This document shows positions 8,837-16,700 of a stretch of DNA of 64,000 nt, in pieces. Both the position numbers and the translations under genes were made by a program. The notes under the pieces are model-generated. The model made no database searches. It saw only the letters and a list, made by a program, of their open reading frames with translations, and was not told where the DNA came from. Source of the DNA: Thermomonas alba (GTDB taxonomy: Bacteria > Pseudomonadota > Gammaproteobacteria > Xanthomonadales > Xanthomonadaceae); assembly GCF_022419205.1 (NCBI RefSeq), contig NZ_JAJOZU010000005.1:62001-126000 (forward strand). Reading direction: 5' to 3'. Positions within the stretch are counted from its first letter, which is position 1, and each line of letters opens with the position of its first letter.

Positions 8837-10243
8837 TCACGCACCGGCGGGAATCTTGGCGAGGGCCGCGTCGATCCGCGCCAGCGCCTCGTCACGCCCG
8901 CACAGATACACCGTCCAGCCGATGTCCGGACTGACCTGGGTGCCGGTGATGGCCACCCGCAGCGGCTGCGCGATCTTGCCCATGCCGATGCCCTGCGCCT
9001 CGGCGACCCTCTTGAGAGCCGCCGTGATCTCCTCCGGGGTCCAGTCCGTCAACGCGGCCAGGCGCGCGCGCGCGTCCATCAGCGGTGCGCGCGCCGCGGG
9101 CACCAGATGCTTGGCCACCGCGGCTGCGTCATAGACGGTGAGCGGCTGGAACCACACCGCGGACTTCTCCGCCATCTCCTTCAGGGTCTGCACGCGCTCG
9201 CGCAGGGCCAGCACAAGCTCCGCCGGCTTCGGACCGCGGGCGAGGTCATAGCCGGCCTGCTGCAGGTGCCACACCAGATGCCGGGCGACGGCCTCGGGAT
9301 CGTCCGACTTCAGGTATTGCTGGTTGAGCCAGCCGAGCTTGGCCGGATCCATGCGTGACGCCTTGGCGTTGACATCGGCCAGATCGAACAGGGCCTGCAT
9401 TTCGGCGATCGTGAACACTTCCTGGTCGCCATGCGACCAGCCCAGCCGCACCAGGTAGTTCAGCAGCGCGTGTGGCAGATAGCCCATGTCGCGGTACTGC
9501 ATCACGTCGGCCGCGCCGGTGCGCTTGGACAGCTTGGCGCCGTGCTCGTCGAGGATCATCGGCAGATGCGCGAACACCGGTACCGGCGCGCCCAGCGCGC
9601 GGTAGATATTGATCTGGCGCGGGGTGTTGTTGACGTGGTCGTCGCCGCGCACCACGTGGGTGATGGCCATGTCGATGTCGTCCACCACCACCGCGAAGTT
9701 GTAGGTCGGGTATCCGTCGCTGCGGAAGATGACCAGATCATCCAGTTCGCTGTTGGCGATCTCGATCCGGCCCTTGACCGCATCGTCCCAGGCGACCGTC
9801 CCGTGCAGCGGATTCTTGAAGCGGATCACCCGGTTGGGATCGTCCCGCCAGGGCAGATTGGCCTCGCGCGCGGCACCGTTGTAGCGCGGCTTGCCGCCCG
9901 CGGCCATCGCCGCCTCGCGCATGGCCTCGAGTTCTTCCTTGGTCTCGTAGGCGTAGTAGGCGTGGCCGGCGGCGATGAGCTGCTCGGCCACCTCGCGATA
10001 GCGGTCGAGGCGCTGGGTTTGGTAGATGGGCCCCTCGTCGTAATCCAGCCCGAGCCAGTCCATCGCCTCCAGAATCGCGTCGATCGCCGCCTGCGTGCTG
10101 CGCTCGCGGTCGGTGTCCTCGATCCGCAGCACGAACTGCCCGCCATGCCGGCGCGCATACAGCCAGCAATACAGCGCGGTGCGCGCGCCGCCGATGTGCA
10201 GGTAGCCAGTGGGGGACGGGGCAAAGCGGGTGCGGACGGTCAT
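8837..10243 (-). CDS. gltX: Glutamate--tRNA ligase
   Basis: Class I aminoacyl-tRNA synthetase, 468 residues, that charges tRNA-Glu. The ATP-binding signatures are present: '[13 protein letters not shown]' (HIGH variant) near residue 12 and 'AKLSKRTG' (KMSKS variant). '[10 protein letters not shown]' and '[14 protein letters not shown]' also fit. The ATG was chosen because '[11 protein letters not shown]' follows directly; a TTG 24 bases upstream has no ribosome-binding site. A TAAAAT hexamer about 30 bases upstream on the minus strand is a possible -10. zur follows closely; lpxH is divergent. Confidence 0.97.
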   Translation of the reverse strand: MTVRTRFAPSPTGYLHIGGARTALYCWLYARRHGGQFVLRIEDTDRERSTQAAIDAILEAMDWLGLDYDEGPIYQTQRLDRYREVAEQLIAAGHAYYAYETKEELEAMREAAMAAGGKPRYNGAAREANLPWRDDPNRVIRFKNPLHGTVAWDDAVKGRIEIANSELDDLVIFRSDGYPTYNFAVVVDDIDMAITHVVRGDDHVNNTPRQINIYRALGAPVPVFAHLPMILDEHGAKLSKRTGAADVMQYRDMGYLPHALLNYLVRLGWSHGDQEVFTIAEMQALFDLADVNAKASRMDPAKLGWLNQQYLKSDDPEAVARHLVWHLQQAGYDLARGPKPAELVLALRERVQTLKEMAEKSAVWFQPLTVYDAAAVAKHLVPAARAPLMDARARLAALTDWTPEEITAALKRVAEAQGIGMGKIAQPLRVAITGTQVSPDIGWTVYLCGRDEALARIDAALAKIPAGA

Positions 10244-10313
10244 GGAGTGCCACGGGGCGATCGACAAGCGGATGATTTTACCGCGCGGCCCGCGGCGGTT
10301 CCGGGCGCGGGTC

Positions 10314-10319
10314 TACAAT
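10314..10319 (+). promoter_or_regulatory. Candidate -10 hexamer TACAAT for lpxH, possible leaderless start
   Basis: TACAAT ends six bases before the lpxH ATG, so a transcript from it would start at or beside the start codon. There is no Shine-Dalgarno. The -35 region is poor. The same geometry is seen at the phosphodiesterase gene at 674. Confidence 0.4.
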
Positions 10320-10325
10320 CGCGCG

Positions 10326-11057
10326 ATGACCACACTGTTCGTCTCCGATCTCCACCTCGATCCTGCGCGTCCTCAGATCACTGCGCTGTTCGGCGCGTTC
10401 CTCGACGGCGAGGCGCGCGGCGCCGACGCGCTCTACATCCTCGGCGACCTGTTCGAGGCCTGGGTGGGCGACGACGATCCATCCGAAGCCGGCGCCTTCG
10501 TGGCCGCGCGCCTGCACGCGCTGGTGGCATCGGGCGTGCCGGTCTACTTCATCCGCGGCAACCGCGATTTCCTGCTGGGCGATGTCTATGCCGCGCGCTG
10601 CGGCATGACCCTGCTGGACGACCCGACCGTGGTGGACCTGTACGGCACGCCCACGCTGCTGCTGCACGGGGACCTGCTATGCACGGATGACACGGCCTAC
10701 CAGCAGTTCCGCGCGCAGACCCGCGACCCGCAGTGGCAAGCGCAGTTCCTCGCGCAGCCGCTGGCAGCGCGGCTGGCGTTCGCGGCGCAGGCGCGCGCGG
10801 CCAGCCAGGCGCGCTACGGCGAGCTGCTGGCCCAGGGCGCGGCCGAGACCATCGGCGACGTGGCGCCGGCCACGGTGCAGGCCTTCTTCGAGCGCCACGG
10901 CGTGCGCCGCATGGTCCACGGCCACACCCATCGCCCGGCGATCCACGATGCAGGCCACGGCCGCACCCGCATCGTGCTGGGCGACTGGTATGAGCAGGGC
11001 TCGGTGCTGCGGGTGACGCCCGACGGCTGCGCGCTGGCGGCCCTCACCCCGGCCTGA
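10326..11057 (+). CDS. lpxH: UDP-2,3-diacylglucosamine diphosphatase
   Basis: Lipid A pathway enzyme, 243 residues, that cleaves UDP-2,3-diacylglucosamine to lipid X and UMP at the inner membrane. It is a calcineurin-like metallophosphoesterase with all motifs visible: 'SDLHLD' (Asp8, His10), '[14 protein letters not shown]' (Asp41), 'IRGNRDF', '[11 protein letters not shown]' and '[10 protein letters not shown]'. The 'FEAWVGDD' insert is typical of LpxH. It is divergent from gltX. The ATG lacks a Shine-Dalgarno, and its upstream -10-like element suggests leaderless translation. Confidence 0.95.
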   Translation: MTTLFVSDLHLDPARPQITALFGAFLDGEARGADALYILGDLFEAWVGDDDPSEAGAFVAARLHALVASGVPVYFIRGNRDFLLGDVYAARCGMTLLDDPTVVDLYGTPTLLLHGDLLCTDDTAYQQFRAQTRDPQWQAQFLAQPLAARLAFAAQARAASQARYGELLAQGAAETIGDVAPATVQAFFERHGVRRMVHGHTHRPAIHDAGHGRTRIVLGDWYEQGSVLRVTPDGCALAALTPA

Positions 11058-11069
11058 CGGCGGCCGCGG

Positions 11070-11873
11070 TCAGTCCGCTTCGGCCAGCAGGCGCTCCAGC
11101 TCTTCGGGGTCGAATCCCGCCTGCAGCCGCGCCTCGGTATTGAAGGGCTTGTGCAGCACGCCGCTGGCGTATTCGCGCAGCAGCTCGCGGAAGCGCGCGC
11201 GCGGCTCCACCCCGGCGCGTTCGCAATGCCAGCGGTACCAGCGGCTGCCGGCCGCCACATGCGCCACTTCCTCGCGCAGGATGATCTCCAGGATGTCGGC
11301 GGTGACGTCGTCGCCCAACGCGCGCAGCTTCACGATCATCCCCGGGGTGACGTCAAGACCGCGCGCCTCCAGCACGCGCGGCACCAGCGCCATGCGCGCC
11401 AGGCCATCGTGCGCGGTCTTCTCGGCCATCTCCCACAGGCCGTTGTGGGCATCGAAGTCGCCGTAGTCGTGGCCGAAATCGCGCAGGCGGGCGCGCAGCA
11501 TGGTGAAGTGACGCGCTTCATCGCGCGCCACCGCCACCCAGTCCGCATAGAACGCGCGCGGCATCCCGCGGAAGCGGTACACCGCATCCCAGGCGAGGTC
11601 CATCGCGTTGAACTCGATGTGCGCCACCGCGTGAATGAACGCAGCGCGCCCCTCCCGGCTCCCGAAGCCGCGCCGCGGCAGGTCGCGCGGATGCACCAGG
11701 CGCGGGCGCGCGGGACGGCCCGGCATCCGGATCGGCTCCGGTGGCGGCGCATCGTCATCCACCACCAGTTCACCGCGCGCGAATGCCTCCGCCATCGCCA
11801 GCGTCAGCGCGGGCTTTGCGTCCGGCGTGGCGGCGTCGAGGCAGGCGCGGGCGGCGGTGAAGAGGGTGGTCAC
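11070..11873 (-). CDS. DUF455 ferritin-like protein
   Basis: Ferritin-like four-helix protein of the DUF455 family, 267 residues with a GTG start. Glu/His groups expected for a di-metal site are visible in 'HAVAHIEFNAMDLAWDAVYRF', 'ARDEARHFTMLRARL' and 'LREEVAHVAAGSRWY'. The biochemical role is not known; the fold suggests a di-iron oxidase or hydroxylase, as in MiaE and rubrerythrins. It is downstream of purF on the same strand after a spacer holding an inverted repeat. GTG at 11873 was chosen as the first plausible start after that repeat; no good Shine-Dalgarno is visible, so the start is uncertain. Confidence 0.75.
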   Translation of the reverse strand: MTTLFTAARACLDAATPDAKPALTLAMAEAFARGELVVDDDAPPPEPIRMPGRPARPRLVHPRDLPRRGFGSREGRAAFIHAVAHIEFNAMDLAWDAVYRFRGMPRAFYADWVAVARDEARHFTMLRARLRDFGHDYGDFDAHNGLWEMAEKTAHDGLARMALVPRVLEARGLDVTPGMIVKLRALGDDVTADILEIILREEVAHVAAGSRWYRWHCERAGVEPRARFRELLREYASGVLHKPFNTEARLQAGFDPEELERLLAEAD

Positions 11874-11898
11874 GTGGCTTGAAGGGTTATCGCAGAGG

Positions 11899-11963
11899 GA
11901 GTGGCTGGATGCGTTTCGATTCGCTCCCCGATACTCGCTCGGTTGAAGCGCATCCGGCCACTC
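11899..11963. repeat. Inverted repeat between purF and the DUF455 gene
   Basis: Arms GAGTGGCTGGATGCG (11899-11913) and CGCATCCGGCCACTC (11949-11963) are complementary at 14 of 15 positions with a 35-base spacer. A further CGAAACGCATC near 11989 repeats part of the inner arm. It follows the purF stop on the transcribed strand. There is no U-run, so it is not a standard terminator. Confidence 0.55.
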
Positions 11964-11997
11964 TCCGCCAGACACTGCCGCAAGGCGACGAAACGCA

Positions 11998-13467
11998 TCA
12001 TCCGGCACGCCGCTTCTTCTTCGCCTCGTCCGAGCGCAGCTGCTTGAGCCGCTCGAAATAGCCAGGCTCGACGCCGGTGACGTACTCGCCATTGAAACAG
12101 GAGCTGTCGAACTTGCGGCCGGGGAACTTGGGGCCGGCGACTGCCGCCTCGAGATCGGCCAGGTCCTGATAGATCAGCCAGTCGCACCCCAGCAGCTGCT
12201 CGATCTCCTGCTCGCTGCGGCCGTGCGCCACCAGCTCTTCGGCCAGCGGCATATCGATGCCGTAGATGTTCGGATAGCGCACCGGCGGCGCCGCCGACGC
12301 CAGGTACACCTTGCGTGCGCCGGCATCGCGCGCCATCTGCACGATCTGGCGGCTGGTGGTACCGCGCACGATGGAATCGTCCACCAGCAGCACCACCCGG
12401 TTGCGGAACTCCAGCGGGATCGGGTTGAGCTTGCGCTTCACCGACTTCGCGCGTTCGCCCTGCCCCGGCATGATGAAGGTGCGCCCGACGTAGCGGTTCT
12501 TGATGAAGCCCTCGCGGTACTTCACGCCCAGCACGTTGGCAAGCTCCAGCGCGGAGTCGCGGCTGGTGTCGGGGATCGGGATCACCACGTCGATGTCGTG
12601 GTCGGGGCGCTCGCGCAGGATCTTCTCGCCCAGGGTCACGCCCATGCGCATACGCGCCTTGTGCACCGAGATGTTCTCGATCATCGAATCCGGACGCGCG
12701 AAGTACACGTACTCGAAGATGCACGGCGCATGCGGCATCTCCGGCGCGCACGCTTGCGTATGCAGGGTGCCATCGGCGGTGATGACGATACCCTCGCCCG
12801 GCGCCACGTCGCGCACGCGTTCGAAGCCCAGCACGTCCAGCGCCACCGACTCGGAGGCGACGATGTACTCATCGCCACTCGCGCTGCCACGCCGCCCCAG
12901 CACCAGCGGCCGGATGCCGTGCGGATCGCGGAAGGCGACCAGCCCCAGCCCGAGCACGGTGCAGACCACCGCGTAGCCGCCGCGCGCGCGCCGGTTCACG
13001 CCCGCGATGGCGGCGAACACGGCCTCCGGGGTGAGCGCATTCTGGACATCCAACTCGTGCGCGAACACGTTGAGCAGCACTTCCGAATCGGATTCGGTGT
13101 TGACATTGCGGCGGTCCTGCTCGAACACCTCGCGCCGCAGCGATTCGGTATTGATCAGGTTGCCGTTGTGCGCCAGCGCGATGCCATAGGGCGAGTTGAC
13201 ATAGAAGGGCTGGGCCTCGTCGCTGCCCTCGCTGCCGGCGGTGGGATAACGGCAGTGGCCGATCCCGATCCGCCCGCGCAGCAGCGCCATCGCATGGTCA
13301 TCGAACACGTCGCGCACCAGGCCGTTGCCTTTGTGCACGCGCAGCTTGCCGCCCTCGGCGGTGGCGATGCCGGCCGCATCCTGGCCGCGATGCTGGAGGA
13401 CGGTCAGGCCGTCATACAACAGGCCGGCCACTTCGCTGTGGCCGACGATACCGACGATACCGCACAT
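11998..13467 (-). CDS. purF: Amidophosphoribosyltransferase
   Basis: First committed step of purine synthesis: converts PRPP and glutamine to phosphoribosylamine. It has 489 residues. The N-terminal glutamine amidotransferase starts '[10 protein letters not shown]' with nucleophile Cys2, which fixes the start after Met removal. The C-terminal phosphoribosyltransferase domain carries the PRPP loop '[15 protein letters not shown]'. AGGAAA lies nine bases upstream of the ATG. In relatives I would expect cvpA between the SPOR gene and purF; here only 45 bases separate them. Confidence 0.97.
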   Translation of the reverse strand: MCGIVGIVGHSEVAGLLYDGLTVLQHRGQDAAGIATAEGGKLRVHKGNGLVRDVFDDHAMALLRGRIGIGHCRYPTAGSEGSDEAQPFYVNSPYGIALAHNGNLINTESLRREVFEQDRRNVNTESDSEVLLNVFAHELDVQNALTPEAVFAAIAGVNRRARGGYAVVCTVLGLGLVAFRDPHGIRPLVLGRRGSASGDEYIVASESVALDVLGFERVRDVAPGEGIVITADGTLHTQACAPEMPHAPCIFEYVYFARPDSMIENISVHKARMRMGVTLGEKILRERPDHDIDVVIPIPDTSRDSALELANVLGVKYREGFIKNRYVGRTFIMPGQGERAKSVKRKLNPIPLEFRNRVVLLVDDSIVRGTTSRQIVQMARDAGARKVYLASAAPPVRYPNIYGIDMPLAEELVAHGRSEQEIEQLLGCDWLIYQDLADLEAAVAGPKFPGRKFDSSCFNGEYVTGVEPGYFERLKQLRSDEAKKKRRAG

Positions 13468-13512
13468 ACGGGATTTCCTAGGGCTGCCGTGGATTGGAAG
13501 CGCCGAATCGAA

Positions 13513-14556
13513 TCAAGGATGCGGACGCACCATGCCGTCCTTGCCCGCGGCCTTCAGCCTGGCCTTGAGCGCCTCGGCCTCGGCGCGGGTGAGCACCGGG
13601 CCCACCCGCACCCGGGTGAGGGTGCCGTTCGGGCCGGGCACGGTGTCGGTGAAGGCATTGAACCCGGCCTTGCGCAGGGCATCGCGCTGGGCCAGCGCGT
13701 CGGGGGCCGAGGCGAATGCGCCGATCTGGACCACGAAGCCGGTATTTGCCGGATTGGCCGGCGCGCTCGCCGGCGGCTCGGTCTTCGGCGTCGGCGCGGG
13801 GGCGCTCGCCGGCTTCTCCGCCACCTTCGGCGCGGGCTTGTCGGCCGGCTTGTCGATCACCTTCGCGACCGGCTTGGACGACTCGGCGGGGGCCGGCTTG
13901 TCGGCCGACTTCGGGGCTGGCGGCGCGGCCGGCGCTTGCGGCTGCGCAGGGGCGGCGGGTGCGGCCGCGGCAGCAGTGGCGGCTGGCGCATCCGTAGCGG
14001 CATTCAGCGTCACCACGCGGGTTTCGACATCGGTACGCACCTGGCTGGCGCGCAGGCGCGCGGATTCGGCGCTGGCGCGGTCGGCGAACGGACCGATGCG
14101 CACCCGCTGCGCCTGCCTCCCGCCCAGATTCACCGGCTCGCGGTAGCCGGGCAGTCCGGCCGCGCGCAGGGCGGCGATGACCTTGTCTGCATCCGCCTCG
14201 CTGGCGTAATTGCCGAAGCTGACCGCGTAATCACCGGCGGCCACCGCCGCCAGCGGCGTCGCCGCCGGGGCAGCGGCCGGCGCATTGTCGGCGGCCGGCT
14301 CGCCCGGCGTGGCCGCAAGCGTCTCCGGCATCCCGGATGCCCCGCCCGCGGGCGCCTGTCCAGGCGCCACCAGCGGCAGGTCCTGGATCACCGTGCCGCT
14401 CTCCGGCTTCGGCTCCGCCGGCACTTTCATCGACACCCCGGTGACGCCGCTATCGGGCGCCGGCCCCTTGACCAGCATCGGCAGGAAGATGACCGCCAGC
14501 GCGACCAGTACGGCCGCGCCAACCAGGCGCTGTTTCAGCGAAGCATCCATCGGCAT
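13513..14556 (-). CDS. SPOR-domain cell-division protein (DedD-like)
   Basis: Inner-membrane protein of 347 residues: short cytoplasmic start, one transmembrane helix near residues 10-28 ('LVGAAVLVALAVIFLPMLV'), and a long Pro/Ala/Lys-rich periplasmic linker. Two SPOR repeats are visible: 'AVSFGNYASEADADKVIAAL' in the middle and 'FVVQIGAFASAPDALAQRDA' at the end. SPOR domains bind denuded peptidoglycan at the septum. Position between folC and purF matches dedD of relatives. The start could also be the ATG six bases further in. Confidence 0.85.
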   Translation of the reverse strand: MPMDASLKQRLVGAAVLVALAVIFLPMLVKGPAPDSGVTGVSMKVPAEPKPESGTVIQDLPLVAPGQAPAGGASGMPETLAATPGEPAADNAPAAAPAATPLAAVAAGDYAVSFGNYASEADADKVIAALRAAGLPGYREPVNLGGRQAQRVRIGPFADRASAESARLRASQVRTDVETRVVTLNAATDAPAATAAAAAPAAPAQPQAPAAPPAPKSADKPAPAESSKPVAKVIDKPADKPAPKVAEKPASAPAPTPKTEPPASAPANPANTGFVVQIGAFASAPDALAQRDALRKAGFNAFTDTVPGPNGTLTRVRVGPVLTRAEAEALKARLKAAGKDGMVRPHP

Positions 14557-14615
14557 TCCGCGGGGCCAGGCACGGTGGGAGCGCGATTATACCGCCGGCC
14601 TGCGCCCGCCATCGC

Positions 14616-15884
14616 TCAAACTTCGCCTTCCAGGAGGCGCAGCGCTTCCGCCGCGGCATGGAACGAGCCGAACACCAGCACCCGACCATCCGGCGCGGCC
14701 TGCGCCAGCGCCGCGCGCAGCGCGGCGGCCACCTCGGCATGGACAGCGGGATCCGCCACCACTCCACGCAGGCGCTGCTGCAGCGCCTCGCCGGTGATTC
14801 CACGCGCGCCCGCGGCCTGGGTCCCGGCCAGATGCCAGCCTTCGACCGCCGGCGCGAGCGCTGCCGCCACCCCGGCTGCGTCCTTGTCGCCCAGCGCGGC
14901 GTACACCGCCAGGGTGCGCCGCGCCGGCTGCGCGCGCAGCCAGCCGGCCAGCGCGCGCGCCGCCTGCGGGTTGTGGCCGACGTCCACCAGCACCTCCACG
15001 CCATCGCGCGCGAAACGCTGCAGCCGGCCCGCCACCGCCGCCTCGGCCACGCCACGCGCGATCGCGGCTTCCTCCAGCGGCAGGTCCAACGCGCGCAGCG
15101 CGGCGATCGCGCACGCGGCGTTGCGCAACTGCACCGGCGCGCCCTGCGCCTGCATCGGCAGCGGCAGCACGAGCTCGTAGCCGACCTCGCGCCAGCGCCA
15201 GTGCGCCGCGTCCACCGGCTCGGCGAAAAAATCATTGGCGATCCGCCAGGCCGGCGCGCCGATCGCATAGGCATGCCGCAGCACGCTGGACGGCGGATCA
15301 TCGTCGCCCAGCACCAGCGGCCTGAACGGGCGCGCGATGCCGGCCTTCTCGAAGCCGATGGCCTCGGTATCCGGCCCCAACCAGTCCTGGTGGTCGAGGT
15401 CCACCGTGGTGATCACCGCGGCATCGGCATCCACCAGATTGACCGCATCCAGCCGCCCGCCGAGGCCCACCTCCAGCACTGCCAGGTCCAGACCGGCGCG
15501 CTGGAACAGCCACAGCGCGCACAAAGTGGCGTATTCGAAATAGGTCAGCGGCGTCTCCCCGCGCGCCGCCTCCACCGCCGCGAAGCCTTCGATGAGCGCG
15601 GCATCCTCGGCCTCGCACCCATCGATCCGGATGCGCTCGTTGAAGCGCAGCAGGTGCGGCGAGGTGTAGGCGCCGACCTTCCAGCCATGCGCGCGTGCAA
15701 TCGCTTCGAGGAAGGCGACCGTCGAGCCCTTGCCATTGGTGCCGCCGACGGTGATGGTGTGCCGCGCAGGCTGGCCGAGCCCCAGCCGCGCGGCCACCGC
15801 GCGCACGCGCTCCAGGCCCATGGCGATCGATTTGGGGTGCTGGCGCTCGATGAAGGCCAGCCAGTCGGCAAGCGTGCGAGGCAT
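14616..15884 (-). CDS. folC: Bifunctional folylpolyglutamate/dihydrofolate synthase
   Basis: Adds glutamate to dihydropteroate and to folates, 422 residues. It is a Mur-ligase-type enzyme: 'TVGGTNGKGSTVAFLEAI' is the ATP-binding P-loop near residue 42-59, followed by 'GAYTSPHLLRFNERIRI' and 'LEVGLGGRLDAVN'; 'DVGHNPQAA' is in the C-terminal domain. The ATG beginning 'MPRTLADWLAFIE' was taken; an upstream in-frame TTG has no support. It lies between a phosphatase gene and the SPOR gene on the same strand. accD, which I would expect upstream in xanthomonads, is not there. Confidence 0.95.
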   Translation of the reverse strand: MPRTLADWLAFIERQHPKSIAMGLERVRAVAARLGLGQPARHTITVGGTNGKGSTVAFLEAIARAHGWKVGAYTSPHLLRFNERIRIDGCEAEDAALIEGFAAVEAARGETPLTYFEYATLCALWLFQRAGLDLAVLEVGLGGRLDAVNLVDADAAVITTVDLDHQDWLGPDTEAIGFEKAGIARPFRPLVLGDDDPPSSVLRHAYAIGAPAWRIANDFFAEPVDAAHWRWREVGYELVLPLPMQAQGAPVQLRNAACAIAALRALDLPLEEAAIARGVAEAAVAGRLQRFARDGVEVLVDVGHNPQAARALAGWLRAQPARRTLAVYAALGDKDAAGVAAALAPAVEGWHLAGTQAAGARGITGEALQQRLRGVVADPAVHAEVAAALRAALAQAAPDGRVLVFGSFHAAAEALRLLEGEV

Positions 15885-15923
15885 CACGGGATCGCAGGAT
15901 TGCAATAACCGGGAGGGCGCAGC

Positions 15924-16574
15924 TTACAGCGCGCGATGCTTGGCTTCGCCGAACAGCGCGGTGTGGTGGGTGGCGTCGTTCAGGCGCACCACCTCGAGCG
16001 CGTCCACCTGCGGCCCTTGCAGCAGATTCAGCGTGGCCGGGGCCTGCCGGAAGCCCCACAGCCTGGCCAGCGGAATGCCGAGGATGCGCGCCAGCAGCAC
16101 CCGGTTGACCGCGTCGTGGGCGACCACCAGCAGCACGTCATCCTCCGCCAATCCCGCGCAGGCGCGCGCCAGCGCGGGCCAGGCGCGATCCAGCACCTGC
16201 TGCAGCGACTCGCCGCCGGGGCCCGGCATCTGCACGCGGTCGGGCGTCTGCCGCCAGGCGGCCAGGCGCTCGGGGTCGCGCGCGGCGATCTCGGAGGTCA
16301 GCAGGCCCTCCCAGCTGCCGTGGCCGATCTCCAGCAGCCCGTCGTCGAACAGCAGCATCCCGGCACGCGCCTCGCCCAATGCCAGCCGCGCGGTCTCCGC
16401 TGCGCGCGCCAGCGGCGAGGCCACCGCGCGCGCGATCGGCACATCACGCAGGCGCCGGCCGAGCGCCTGCGCCTGCGCGACCCCCACCTCGGAGAGCGGA
16501 ATGTCGGTGCGGCCCTGGTAGCGGCCTTCGGCGTTCCACGGAGTTTCGCCGTGGCGGGCAAGCAGGATCTTCAT
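15924..16574 (-). CDS. Histidine phosphatase family protein
   Basis: Phosphoglycerate-mutase-like phosphatase, 216 residues. The catalytic 'LLARHGETPWN' sits at the start (phospho-accepting His near residue 8), 'GRYQGRTDIPLSEVG' follows, the acid is in 'EIGHGSWEG' and the second histidine in 'VVAHDAVNR'. The pattern is close to alpha-ribazole phosphatase and broad-specificity phosphatases, but no cobalamin genes are near, so the substrate is open. It is 39 bases upstream of folC on the same strand. The start was set by the conserved motif; the ribosome-binding site is poor. Confidence 0.85.
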   Translation of the reverse strand: MKILLARHGETPWNAEGRYQGRTDIPLSEVGVAQAQALGRRLRDVPIARAVASPLARAAETARLALGEARAGMLLFDDGLLEIGHGSWEGLLTSEIAARDPERLAAWRQTPDRVQMPGPGGESLQQVLDRAWPALARACAGLAEDDVLLVVAHDAVNRVLLARILGIPLARLWGFRQAPATLNLLQGPQVDALEVVRLNDATHHTALFGEAKHRAL

Positions 16575-16652
16575 GCGTGGGGAGAGAGAGGGCGCGATGG
16601 CGGCGCGACAGCCTAACAGGTCGCCTGGCCATGGGAAGGTCCTTCGCAACGC

Positions 16653-16677
16653 AAACGCCGGCACGCGGCCGGCGTTT
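16653..16677 (-). terminator. Intrinsic terminator of the S46 peptidase pair
   Basis: Ten-base perfect stem AAACGCCGGC / GCCGGCGTTT with a five-base loop, 24 bases after the stop of the second S46 gene in transcription order. The right arm ends in TTT. Confidence 0.7.
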
Positions 16678-16700
16678 CCGGGGCGCGGACGCGGCGGCGC

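Noticed and set aside
12223-15180. Plus-strand open frame of nearly 1000 codons opposite purF, the SPOR gene and folC
   Set aside because: Mirror frame of three real genes; no start signal and no domain.
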